Source: Hemibagrus wyckioides | Lineage: Eukaryota; Chordata; Actinopteri; Siluriformes; Bagridae | DNA length: 64,000 nt | Assembly (NCBI RefSeq): GCF_019097595.1 | Contig: NC_080728.1 | Location: 21,447,501-21,511,500 of the forward strand | Direction: 5' to 3' | Shown here: piece after piece, positions 23,001-36,400 of the stretch | How the letters are laid out: each line of letters begins with the position of its first letter | How positions within the stretch are numbered: the first letter of the stretch is position 1 | Program-made: the position numbers and the translations under genes | Notes under the pieces: generated by a model | Told to the model about the DNA's origin: nothing | The model's input: only the letters and a program-made list of their open reading frames with translations | Database searches by the model: none

Positions 23001-24207
23001 TGTGTTAGTGTGTGATTATAGTGAGTGTGTTAGTGTGTGATTATAGTGAGTGAATGTTAGTGTGTGATTACAGTGAGTGTGTGTTAGTGTATGATTATAG
23101 TGAGTGAATTAGTGTTTGATTATAGTGAGTGTGTGTTAGTGTGTGATTACAGTGAGTGTGTGTTAGTGTGTGATTATAGTGAGTGTGTTAGTGTGTGATT
23201 ATAGTGAGAGTGTTAGTGTGTGATTATAGTGAGTGTGTTAGTGTGTGATTATAGTGAGTGTGTGTTAGTGTGTGATTATAGTGAGTGTGTGTTAGTGTGT
23301 GATTATAGTGAGTGTGTGTTAGTGTGTGATTATAGTGAGTGAGTTAGTGTGTGATTATAGTGAGAGTGTTAGTGTGTGATTATAGTGAGTGTGTGTTAGT
23401 GTGTGATTATAGTGAGTGTGTTAGTGTATGATTATAGAGAGTGTGTGATTAGTGTGTGAGGATGGTGAGTGTGTGTTAGTGTGTGATTATAGTGAGAGTG
23501 TAAGTGTGTGATTATAGTGAGTGTGTGTTAGTGTGTGATTACAGTGAGTGTGTTAGTGTGTGATTACAGTGAGTGTGTGTTAGTGTGTGATTATAGTGAG
23601 TGTGTGTTAGTGTGTGATTATAGTGATTGTGTGATAGTGTGTGATTATAGTGAGTGAGTGTTAGTGTCTGATTTTAGTGAGTCTGTGTTAGTGTGTGATT
23701 ACAGTGAGTGTGTTAGTGTGTGATTATAGTGAGTGTGTGTTAGTGTGTGATTATAGTGAGTGTGTGTTAGTGTGTGATTATAGTGAGTGTGTTAGTGTGT
23801 GATTATAGTGAGTGTGTGTTAGTGTGTGATTACAGTGAGTGTGTGTTAGTGTATGATTATAGTGAGTGAGTGTTAGTGTTTGATTATAGTGAGTGTGTGT
23901 TACTGTGTGATTACAGTGAGTGTGTGTTAGTGTGTGATTATAGTGAGTGTGTGTTAGTGTGTGATTATAGTGAGAGTGTGTTAGTGTGTGATTATAGTGA
24001 GTGTGTGTTAGTGTGTGATTATAGTGAGTGTGTGTTAGTGTGTGATAATAGTGAGTGTGTGTTAGTGTGTGATTATAGTGAGTGTGTGTTAGTGTGTGAT
24101 TATAGTGAGTGTGTGTTAGTGTGTGATTATAGTGAGTGTGTGTTAGTGTGTGATTATAGTGAGTGTGTGTTAGTGTGTGATTATAGTGAGTGTGTGTTAG
24201 TGTGTGA

Positions 24208-24446
24208 TTAGAGTGAGGTAGTGTGATATAGTGAGTGTTAGTGTGTGATTATAGTGAGTGTGTTAGTGTGTGATTATAGTGATTGTGTGTTAGTGTATGA
24301 TTATAGTGAGAGTGTTAATGTGTGATTATAGTGAGTGTGTGTTAGTGTGTGATTATAGTGATTGTGTGTTAGTGTATGATTATAGTGAATGTGTTAGAGA
24401 GTGAATACAGTGAGTGTATGTTAGTGTATGATTAAAAAGAGTGTGT
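24208..24446 (+). repeat. Degenerate seam inside the giant array
   Basis: Unusually damaged units cluster here: GATTAGAGTGAGG, GATATAGTGAG, GTTAGAGAGTGAATACAG and GATTAAAAAGAG. To the left the array is mostly mixed 23/25/27-bp units in large duplications; to the right, runs of pure 27-bp units become much more frequent. This looks like a boundary between two array domains, or an old end now buried. Confidence 0.55.
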
Positions 24447-27400
24447 GTTAGTGTGTGATTATAGTGAGTGTGTGTTAGTGTGTGATTATAGTGAGTGTGT
24501 TAGTGTGTGATTATAGTGAGTGTGTGTTAGTGTGTGATTATAGTGAGTGTGTTAGTGTGTGATTATAGTGAGTGTGTGTTAGTGTGTGATTATAGTGAGT
24601 GTGTTAGGGTGTGATTATTGTGAGTGTGTGTTAGTGTGTGATTATTGTGAGTGTGTGTTAGTGTGTGATTATAGTGAGAGTGTTAATGTGATTATAGTGA
24701 GAGTGTGTTTGTGTGTGATTATAGTGAGTGTGTGGTAGTGTGTGATTATAGTGAGTGAGTTAGTGTGTGATTATAGTGAATGTGTTAGTGTATGATTATA
24801 GTGAGTGTGTTAGTGTGTGATTATAGTGAGAGTGTTAGTGTGTGATTATAGTGAGTGTGTGTTAGTGTGTGATTATAGTGAGTGTGTGTTAGTGTGTGAT
24901 TATAGTGAGTGTGTGTTAGTGTGTGATTATAGTGAGTGTGTTAGTGTGTGATTATAGTGAGTGTGTTAGTGTGTGATTATAGTGAGTGTGTGTTAGTGTG
25001 TGATTATAGTGAGTGTGTTAGTGTGTGATTATAGTGAGTGTGTTAGTGTGTGATTATAGTGAGTGTGTGTTAGTGTGTGATTATAGTGAGTGTGTGTTAG
25101 TGTGTGATTATAGTGAGTGTGTGTTAGTGTGTGATTATAGTGAGTGTGTTAGTGTGTGATTATAGTTAGTGTGTTAGTGTGTGATTATAGTGAGTGTGTG
25201 TTAGTGTGTGATTATAGTTAGTGTGTTAGTGTGTGATTACAGTGAGTGTGTGTTAGTGTATGATTATAGTGAGTGTTAATGTGTGATTATAGTGAGTGTG
25301 TTAGTGTGTGATTACAGTGAGTGTGTGTTAGTGTGTGATTATAGTGAGTGTGTGTTAGTGTGTGATTATAGTGAGTGTGTTAGTGTGTGATTATAGTGAG
25401 TGTGTGTTAGTGTGTGATTATAGTGAGTGTGTTAGTGTGTGATTATAGTGAGTGTGTGTTAGTGTGTGATTATAGTGAGTGTGTTAGTGTGTGATTATAG
25501 TGAGTGTGTTAGTGTGTGATTATAGTGAGTGTGTGTTAGTGTGTGATTATAGTGAGTGTGTCTTAGTGTGTGATTATAGTGAGTGTGTTAGTGTGTGATT
25601 ATAGTGAGTGTGTTAGTGTGTGATTATAGTGAGTGTGTTAGTGTGTGATTATAGTGAGTGTGTGTTAGTGTGTGATTATAGTGAGTGTGTTAGTGTGTGA
25701 TTATAGTGAGAGTGTTAGTGTGTGATTATAGTGAGTGTGTGTTAGTGTGTGATTATAGTGAGTGTGTGTTAGTGTGTGATTATAGTGAGTGTGTGTTAGT
25801 GTGTGATTATAGTGAGTGTGTGTTAGTGTGTGATTATAGTGAGTGTGTTAGTGTGTGATTATAGTGAGTGTGTGTTAGTGTGTGATTACAGTGAGTGTGT
25901 GTTAGTGTGTGATTATAGTGAGTGTGTGTTAGTGTGTGATTATAGTGAGTGTGTTAGTGTGTGATTATAGTGAGTGTGTGTTAGTGTGTGATTACAGTGA
26001 GTGTGTGTTAGTGTGTGATTATAGTGAGTGTGTTAGTGTGTGATTATTGTGAGTGTGTGTTAGTGTGTGATTATAGTGAGTGTGTGTTAGTGTGTGATTA
26101 TAGTGAGTGTGTGAGTGTGTGATTATAGTGAGTGTGTATTAGTGTGTGATTATAGTGAGTGTGTGTTAGTGTGTGATTATAGTGAGTGTGTGTTAGTGTG
26201 TGATTATAGTGAGTGTGTTAGTGTGTGATTATAGTGAGTGTGTTAATGTGTGATTATAGTGAGTGTGTGTTAGTGTGTGATTATAGTGATTGTGTGTTAG
26301 TGTGTGATTATAGTGAGTGTGTGTTAGTGTGTGATTATAGTGAGTGTGTGTTAGTGTGTGATTATAGTGAGTGTGTGTTAGTGTGTGATTATAGTGAGTG
26401 TGTTAGTGTGTGATTATAGTGACTGTGTGTTAGTGTGTGATTATATTGAGTGTGTGTTAGTGTGTGATTATAGTGAGTGTGTGTTAGTGTGTGATTATAG
26501 TGAGTGTGTTAGTGTGTGATTATAGTGAGTGTGTAAGTGTGTGATTATAGTGAGAGTGTTAGTGTGTGATTATAGTGAGTGTGTTTTAGTGTGTGATTAC
26601 AGTGAGTGTGTGTTAGTGTGTGATCATAGTGAGAGTGTTAGTGTGTGATTATAGTGAGTGTGTGTTAGTGTGTGATTACAGTGAGTGTGTGTTAGTGTGT
26701 GATTACAGTGAGTGTGTGTTAGTGTGTGATTACAGTGAGTGTGTGTTAGTGTGTGATTACAGTGAGTGTGTGTTAGTGTGTGATTACAGTGAGTGTGTGT
26801 TAGTGTGTGATTATAGTGAGAGTGTTAGTGTGTGATTATAGTGAGTGTGTGTTAGTGTGTGATTACAGTGAGTGTGTGTTAGTGTGTGATTACAGTGAGT
26901 GTGTTAGTGTTTGATTATAGTGAGTGTGTGTTAGTATGTGATTATAGTGAGTGTGTGTTAGTGTGTGATTATAGTGAGTGTGTGTTAGTGTGTGATTATA
27001 GTGAGTGTGTGTTAGTGTGTGATTATAGTGAGTGTGTTAGTGTGTGAATACAGTGAGTGTGTGTTAGTGTGTGATTACAGTGAGTGTGTGTTAGTGTATG
27101 ATTATAGTGAGTGTTAATGTGTGATTATAGTGAGTGTGTTAGTGTGTGATTATAGTGAGTGTGTGTTAGTGTGTGATTATAGTGATTGTGTGTTAGTGTA
27201 TGATTATAGTGAGAGTGTTAATGTGTGATTATAGTGAGTGTTAATGTGTGATTATAGTGAGTGTGTTAGTGTGTGATTATAGTGAGTGTGTGTTAGTGTG
27301 TGATTATAGTGATTGTGTGTTAGTGTATGATTACAGTGAGTGTGTGTTAGTGTATGATTATAGTGAGTGTTAATGTGTGATTATAGTGAGTGTGTTAGTG

Positions 27401-30400
27401 TGTGATTATAGTGAGTGTGTGTTAGTGTGTGATTATAGTGATTGTGTGTTAATGTATGATTATAGTGAGAGTGTTAATGTGTGATTATAGTGATTGTGTG
27501 TTAGTGTATGATTAAAGTGATTGTGTGTTAGTGTATGATTATAGTGAGAGTGTTAATGTGTGATTATAGTGAGTGTGTGTTAATGTAAGATTATAGTGAG
27601 AGTGTTAATGTGTGATTATAGTGAGTGTGTGTTAGTGTGTGATTATAGTGATTGTGTGTTAGTGTATGATTATAGTGATTGTCTGTTAGTGTATGATTAT
27701 AGTGAGAGTGTTAATGTGTGATTATAGTGAGTGAGTTAGTGTTTGATTATAGTGAGTGTGTGTTAGTGTGTGATTATAGTGAGTGTGTTAGTGTGTGATT
27801 ATAGTGAGAGTGTTAGTGTGTGATTATAGTGAGTGTGTGTTAGTGTGTGATTATAGTGAGTGTGTGTTAGTGTGTGATTATAGTGAGTGTGTGTTAGTGT
27901 GTGATTATAGTGAGTGAGTTAGTGTGTGATTATAGTGAGTGTTAGTGTGTGATTATAGTGAGTGTGTGTTAGTGTGTGATTATAGTGAGTGTTAGTGTAT
28001 GATTATAGTGAGTGTGTTAGTGTATGATTATAGTGAGTGTGTGTTAGTGTATGATTATAGTGAGTGTGTGTTAGTGTGTGATTATAGTGAGTGTTAGTGT
28101 ATGATTATAGAGAGTGTGTGTTAGTGTGTGAGTATGTGAGTGTGAGTGTATGATTATAGTGAGTGTGTGTTAGTGTGTGATTACAGTGAGTGTGTTAGTG
28201 TGTGATTATAGTGAGTGTGTTAGTGTGTGATTACAGTGAGCGTGTGTTAGTGTGTGATTATAGTGAGTGTGTTAGTGTATGATTATAGTGAGTGTGTTAG
28301 TGTGTGATTATAGTGAGTGAGTGTTAGTGTGTGATTACAGTGAGCGTGTGTTAGTGTGTGATTATAGTGAGTGTGTTAGTGTGTGATTATAGTGAGTGTG
28401 TGTTAGTGTGTGATTATAGTGAGTGTGTTAGTGTGTGATTATAGTGAGTGTGTGTTAGTGTGTGATTATAGTGAGTGTGTGTTAGTGTGTGATTATAGTG
28501 AGTGTGTGTTAGTGTGTGATTATAGTGAGTGTGTGTTAGTGTGTGATTATAGTGAGTGTGTCTTAGTGTGTGATTATAGTGAGAGTGTTAATGTGATTAT
28601 AGTGAGTGTGTTAGTGTGTGATTATAGTGAGTGTGTTAGTGTATGATTATAGTGAGTGTGTTAGTGTGTGATTATAGTGAGTGTGTGTTAGTGTGTGATT
28701 ACAGTGAGTGTGTGTTAGTGTGTGATTATAGTGAGTGTGTGTTAGTGTGTGATTATAGTGAGTGTGTGTTAGTGTGTGATTATAGTGAGTGTGTGTTAGT
28801 GTGTGATTATAGTGAGTGTGTGTTAGTGTGTGATTATAGTGAGTGAGTTAGTGTGTGATTATAGTGAGTGTGTGTTAGTGTGTGATTATAGTGAGTGTGT
28901 TAGTGTGTGATTATAGTGAGTGTGTGTTAGTGTGTGATTATAGTGAGTGTGTTAGTGTGTGATTATAGTGAGTGTGTGTTAGTGTGTGATTATAGTGAGT
29001 GTGTATTAGTGTGTGATTATAGTGAGTGTGTGTTAGTGTGTGATTATAGTGAGAGTGTTAGTGTGTGATTATAGTGAGAGTGTTAGTGTGTGATTATAGT
29101 GAGTGTGTGTTAGTGTGTGATTATAGTGAGTGTGTGTTAGTGTGTGATTATAGTGAGTGTGTGTTAGTGTGTGATTATAGTGAGAGTGTTAGTGTGTGAT
29201 TATAGTGAGTGTGTGTTAGTGTGTGATTATAGTGAGTGTGTGTTAGTGTGTGATTATAGTGAGTGTGTGTTAGTGTGTGATTATAGTGAGTGTGTGTTAG
29301 TGTGTGATTATAGTGAGTGTGTGTTAGTGTGTGATTATAGTGAGTGTGTTAGTGTGTGATTATAGTGAGTGTGTGTTAGTGTGTGATTATAGTGAGTGTG
29401 TGTTAGTGTGTGATTATAGTGAGTGTGTGTTAGTGTGTGATTATAGTGAGTGTGTGTTAGTGTGTGATTATAGTGAGTGTGTTAGTGTGTGATTATAGTG
29501 AGTGTGTGTTAGTGTGTGATTATAGTGATGGTGTGTTAGTGTATGATTATAGTGAGTGTGTGTTAGTGTGTGATTATAGTGAGTGTGTTAGTGTGTGATT
29601 ATAGTGAGTGTGTTAGTGTGTGATTATAGTGAGTGTGTGTTAGTGTGTGATTATAGTGAGTGTGTGTTAGTGTGTGATTATAGTGAGTGTGTGTTAGTGT
29701 GTGATTATAGTGAGTGTGTGTTAGTGTGTGATTATAGTGAGTGTGTGTTAGTGTGTGATTATAGTGAGTGTGTGTTAGTGTGTGATTATAGTGAGTGTGT
29801 GTTAGTGTGTGATTATAGTGAGTGTGTTAGTGTGTGATTATAGTGAGTGTTAGTGTGATTATAGTGAGTGTTAGTGTGTGATTATAGTGAGTGTGTGTTA
29901 GTGTGTGATTATAGTGAGTGTGTGTTAGTGTGTGATTATAGTGAGTGTGTTAATGTGTGATTATAGTGAGTGTGTGTTAGTGTGATTATAGTGATTGTGT
30001 GTTAGTGTATGATTATAGTGAGTGTTAGTGTGTGATTATAGTGAGTGTGTGTTAGTGTGTGATTATAGTGAGTGTGTTAGTGTGTGATTATAGTGAGAGT
30101 GTTAGTGTGTGATTATAGTGAGTGTGTGTTAGTGTGTGATTATAGTGAGTGTGAATGTGTGATTATAGTGAGTGTGTGTTAGTGTGTGATTATAGAGAGA
30201 GTGTTAGTGTGTGATTATAGTGAGTGTGTTAGTGTGTGATTACAGTGAGTGTGTTAGTGTATGATTACAGTGAGTGTGTGTTAGTGTGTGATTATTGTGA
30301 GTGTTTTAGTGTGTGATTATAGTGAGTGTGTGTTAGTGTGTGATTATAGTGAGTGTGTGTTAGTGTGTGATGATAGTGAGTGTGTGTTAGTGTGTGATTA

Positions 30401-33400
30401 CAGTGAGTGTGTGTTAGTGTGTGATTATTGTGAGTGTGTGTTAGTGTGTGATTATAGTGAGTGTGTTAGTGTGTGATTATAGTGAGGGTGTTAGTGTGTG
30501 ATTATAATGAGAGTGTTAATGTGTGATTATAGTGAGTGTGTGTTAGTGTGTGATTATAGTGAGTGTGTTAGTGTGTGATTATAGTGAGTGTGTGTTAGTG
30601 TGTGATTATAGTGAGTGTGTGTTAGTGTGTGATTACAGTGAGTGTGTGTTAGTGTGTGATTATAGTGAGTGTGTGTTAGTGTGTGATTACAGTGAGTGTG
30701 TGTTAGTGTGTGATTATAGTGAGAGTGTTAGTGTGTGATTATAGTGAGTGTGTGTTAGTGTGTGATTTTAGTGAGTGTGTGTTAGTGTGTGAATATAGTG
30801 AGAGTGTTAGTGTGTGATTATAGTGAGTGTGTGTTAGTGTGTGATTATAGTGAGAGTGTTAATGTGTGATTATAGTGAGTGTGTGTTAGTGTGTGATTAT
30901 AGTGAGTGTGTTAGTGTGTGATTATAGTGAGTGTGTGTTAGTGTGTGATTACAGTGAGTGTGTGTTAGTGTATGATTATAGTGAGTGAGTTAGTGTGTGA
31001 TTATAGTGAGTGTGTGTTAGTGTGTGATTATAGTGAGTGTGTTAGTGTGTGATTATAGTGAGTGAGTTAGTGTGTGATTATAGTGAGTGTGTGTTAGTGT
31101 GTGATTATAGTGAGAGTGTTAATGTGTGATTATAGTGAGTGTGTGTTAGTGTGTGATTATAGTGAGTGTGTTAGTGTGTGATTATAGTGAGTGTATGTTA
31201 GTGTGTGATTACAGTGAGTGTGTGTTAGTGTATGATTATAGTGAGTGTGTGTTAGTGTGTGATTACAGTGAGTGTGTGTTAGTGTGTGATTATAGTGAGA
31301 GTGTTAGTGTGTGATTATAGTGAGTGTGTGTTAGTGTGTGATTATAGTGAGTGTTAGTGTATGATTATAGAGAGTGTGTGTTAGTGTGTGATTATAGTGA
31401 GTGTGTTAGTGTGTGATTATAGTGAGTGTGTAAGTGTGATTATAGTGAGTGTGTGTTAGTGTGTGATTACAGTGAGTGTGTGTTAGTGTGTGATTATAGT
31501 GAGAGTGTTAATGTGTGATTATAGTGAGTGTGTGTTAGTGTGTGATTATAGTGAGTGTGTTAGTGTGTGATTATAGTGAGTGAATGTTAGTGTGTGATTA
31601 CAGTGAGTGTGTGTTAGTGTATGATTATAGTGAGTGAGTTAGTGTTTGATTATAGTGAGTGTGTGTTAGTGTGTGATTACAGTGAGTGTGTGTTAGTGTG
31701 TGATTATAGTGAGTGAGTTAGTGTGTGATTATAGTGAGAGTGTTAGTGTGTGATTATAGTGAGTGTGGGTTAGTGTGTGATTATAGTGAGTGTTAGTGTA
31801 TGATTATAGTGAGTGTGTGTTAGTGTGTGATTATAGTGAGTGTGTGTTAGTGTGTGATTATAGTGAGTGTGAGTTAGTGTGTGATTATAGTGAGAGTGTT
31901 AGTGTGTGATTATAGTGAGTGTGTGTTAGTGTGTGATTATAGTGAGTGTGTGTTAGTGTATGATTATAGAGAGTGTGTGTTAGTGTGTGATTATAGTGAG
32001 TGTGTTAGTGTGTGATTATAGTGAGTGTGTAAGTGTGATTATAGTGAGTGTGTGTTAGTGTGTGATTACAGTGAGTGTGTGTTAGTGTGTGATTATAGTG
32101 AGTGTGTGTTAGTGTGTGATTATAGTGAGTGTGTGTTAGTGTGTGATTATAGTGAGTGTGATAGTGTGTGATTATAGTGAGTGAGTTAGTGTGTGATTAT
32201 AGTGAGTGTGTGTTAGTGTGTGATTACAGTGAGTGTGTTAGTGTGTGATTATAGTGAGTGTGTGTTAGTGTGTGATTATAGTGAGTGTGTGTTAGTGTGT
32301 GATTATAGTGAGTGTGTTAGTGTGTGATTATAGTGAGTGTGTGTTAGTGTGTGATTACAGTGAGTGTGTGTTAGTGTATGATTATAGTGAGTGAGTTAGT
32401 GTTTGATTATAGTGAGTGTGTGTTACTGTGTGATTACAGTGAGTGTGTGTTAGTGTGTGATTATAGTGAGTGTGTTAGTGTGTGATTATAGTGAGAGTGT
32501 GTTAGTGTGTGATTATAGTGAGTGTGTGTTAGTGTGTGATTATAGTGAGTGTGTGTTAGTGTGTGATTATAGTGAGTGTGTGTTAGTGTGTGATTATAGT
32601 GAGTGTGTTAGTGTGTGATTATAGTGAGTGTGTGTTAGTGTGTGATTATAGTGAGTGTGTGTTAGTGTGTGATTATAGTGAGTGTGTGTTAGTGTGTGAT
32701 TATAGTGAGTGTGTGTTAGTGTGTGATTATAGTGAGTGTGTGTTAGTGTGTGATTATAGTGAGTGAGGTAGTGTGTGATTATAGTGAGAGTGTTAGTGTG
32801 TGATTATAGTGAGTGTGTGTTAGTGTGTGATTATAGTGAGTGTTAGTGTATGATTATAGTGAGTGTGTTAGTGTATGATTATAGTGAGTGTTAGTGTATG
32901 ATTATAGTGAGTGTGTGTTAGTGTGTGATTATAGTGAGTGTTAGTGTATGATTATAGAGAGTGTGTGTTAGTGTGTGATTATAGTGAGTGTGTTAGTGAA
33001 TGATTATAGTGAGTGTTAGTGTATGATTATAGTGAGTGTTAGTGTATGATTATAGTGAGTGTGTGTTAGTGTGTGATTATAGTGATTGTGTGTTAGTGTA
33101 TGATTATAGTGAGAGTGTTAATGTGATTATAGTGAGTGTGTTAGTGTGTGATTATAGTCAGTGTGTTAGTGTGTGATTACAGTGAGCGTGTGTTAGTGTG
33201 TGATTACAGTGAGCGTTTGTTAGTGTGTGATTACAGTGAGCGTGTGTTAGTGTGTGATTATTGTGAGTGTGTGTTAGTGTGTGATTATAGTGAGTGTGTT
33301 AGTGTGTGATTATAGTGAGTGTGTGTTATTGTGTGATTATTGTGAGTGTGTGTTAGTGTGTGATTATAGTGAGTTTGTGTTAGTGTGTGATTATAGTGAG

Positions 33401-36400
33401 TGTGTGTTAGTGTGTGATTATAGTGAGTGTGTGTTAGTGTGTGATTATAGTGAGTGTGTGTTAGTGTGTGATTATAGTGAGTGTGTGTTAGTGTGTGATT
33501 ATAGTGAGTGTGTTAGTGTATGATTATAGTGAGTGTTAGTGTATGATTATAGTGAGTGTGTGTTAGTGTGTGATTATAGTGAGTGTGTGTTAGTGTGTGA
33601 TTATAGTGAGTGTGTGTTAGTGTATGATTATAGTGAGTGAGTTAGTGTGTGATTATAGTGAGTGTGTGTTAGTGTGTGATTATAGTGAGTGTGTGTTAGT
33701 GTGTGATTATAGTGAGTGTGTTAGTGTGTGATTATAGTGAGAGTGTTAGTGTGTGATTATAGTGAGTGTGTGTTAGTGTGTGATTATAGTGAGTGTGTGT
33801 TAGTGTGTGATTATAGTGAGTGTGTGTTAGTGTGTGATTATAGTGAGTGTGTTAGTGTGTGATTATAGTGAGTGTGTGTTAGTGTGTGATTATAGTGAGT
33901 GTGTGTTAGTGTGTGATTATAGTGAGTGTGTGTTAGTGTGTGATTATAGTGAGTGTGTGTTAGTGTGTGATTATAGTGAGTGTGTGTTAGTGTATGATTA
34001 TAGTGAGTGTCTTAGTGTGTGATTATAGTGAGTGTGTGTTAGTGTGTGATTACAGTGAGAGTGTTAGTGTGTGATTACAGTGAGAGTGTTAGTGTGTGAT
34101 TATAGTGAATGTGTGTTAGTGTCTGATTATAGTGAGTGTGTGTTAGTGTGTGATTACAGTGAGTGTGTGTTAGTGTGTGATTATAGTGAGTGTGTGTTAG
34201 TTTGTGATTATAGTGAGTGTGTGTTAGTGTGTGATTACAGTGAGTGTGTGTTAGTGTGTGATTATAGTGAGTGTGTTAGTGTGTGATTATAGTGAGTGTG
34301 TGTTAGTGTGTGATTATAGTGAGTGTGTTAGTGTGTGATTATAGTGAGAGTGTTAGTGTGTGATTATAGTGAGTGTGTTAGTGTGTGATTATAGTGAGTG
34401 TGTGGTAGTGTGTGATTATAGTGAGTGAGTTAGTGTGTGATTATAGTGAATGTGTTAGTGTATGATTATAGTGAGTGTGTTAGTGTGTGATTATAGTGAG
34501 TGTGTCAGTGTATGATTATAGTGAGTGTGTGTTAGTGTGTGATTATAGTGAGATTGTTCGTGTATGATTATAGTGAGTGTGTGTTAGTGTGTGATTATAG
34601 TGAGTGTTAGTGTATGATTATAGTGAGTGTGTGTTAGTGTGTGATTATAGTGAGTGTGTGTTAGTGTGTGATTATAGTGAGTGTGTTAGTGTATGATTAT
34701 AGAGAGTGTGTGTTAGTGTGTGATTATAGTGAGTGTGTTAGTGAATGATTATAGTGAGTGTTAGTGTATGATTATAGTGAGTGTGTGTTAGTGTGTGATT
34801 ATAGTGATTGTGTGTTAGTGTATGATTATAGTGAGAGTGTTAATGTGATTATAGTGAGTGTGTCAGTGTGTGATTATAGTGAGTGTGTTAGTGTGTGATT
34901 ATAGTGAGTGTGTGTTAGTGTGTGATTATAGTGAGTGTGTGTTAGTGTGTGATTATAGTGAGTGTGTGTTAGTGTGTGATTATAGTGAGTGTGTGTTAGT
35001 GTGTGATTATAGTGAGTGTGTTAGTGTGTGATTATAGTGAGTGTGTGTTAGTGTGTGATTATAGTGAGTGTGTTAGTGTGTGATTATAGTGAGTGTGTGT
35101 TAGTGTGTGATTATAGTGAGTGTGTGTTAGTGTATGATTATAGTGAGAGTGTGTTAATGTGTGATTATAGTGAGTGTGTGTTAGTGTGTGATTATAGTGA
35201 TTGTGTGTTAGTGTGTGATTATAGTGAGAGTGTGTTAGTGTGTGATTACAGTGATTGTGTGTTAGTGTGTGATTATAGTGAGTGTATGTTAGTGTGTGAT
35301 TATAGTGAGAGTGTTAATGTGTGATTATAGTGAGTGTGTGTTAGTGTGTGATTATAGTGATTGTGTGTTAGTGTGTGATTATAGTGAATGTGTGTTAGTG
35401 TCTGATTATAGTGAGTGTGTGTTAGTGTGTGATTATAGTGAGTGTGTGTTAGTGTGTGATTATAGTGAGTGTGTGTTAGTGTGTGATTATAGTGAGTGTG
35501 TGTTAGTGTGTGATTATATTGAGTGTGTGTTAGTGTGTGATTATAGTGAATGTGTGTTAGTGTGTGATTATAGTGAGTGTGTGTTAGTGTGTGATTATAG
35601 TGAGAGTGTAAGTGTGTGATTATAGTGAGTGTGTGTTAGTGTGTGATTACAGTGAGTGTGTGTTAGTGTGTGATTACAGTGAGTGTGTGTTAGTGTGTGA
35701 TCATAGTGAGAGTGTTAGTGTGTGATTATAGTGAGTGTGTGTTAGTGTGCGATTACAGTGAGTGTGTGTTAGTGTGCGATTACAGTGAGTGTGTGTTAGT
35801 GTGTGATTACAGTGAGTGTGTGTTAGTGTGTGATTACAGTGAGTGTGTGTTAGTGTGTGATTACAGTGAGTGTGTGTTAGTGTGTGATTATAGTGAGAGT
35901 GTTAGTGTGTGATTATAGTGAGTGTGTGTTAGTGTGTGATTACAGTGAGTGTGTGTTAGTGTGTGATTACAGTGAGTGTGTTAGTGTTTGATTATAGTGA
36001 GTGTGTGTTAGTATGTGATTATAGTGAGTGTGTGTTAGTGTGTGATTATAGTGAGTGTGTGTTAGTGTGTGATTATAGTGAGTGTGTGTTAGTGTGTGAT
36101 TATAGTGAGTGTGTGTTAGTGTGTGAATACAGTGAGTGTGTGTTAGTGTGTGATTACAGTGAGTGTGTGTTAGTGTATGATTATAGTGAGTGTTAATGTG
36201 TGATTATAGTGAGTGTGTTAGTGTGTGATTATAGTGAGTGTGTGTTAGTGTGTGATTATAGTGATTGTGTGTTAGTGTATGATTATAGTGAGAGTGTTAA
36301 TGTGTGATTATAGTGAGAGTGTTAATGTGTGATTATAGTGAGTGTGTTAGTGTGTGATTATAGTGAGTGTGTGTTAGTGTGTGATTATAGTGATTGTGTG

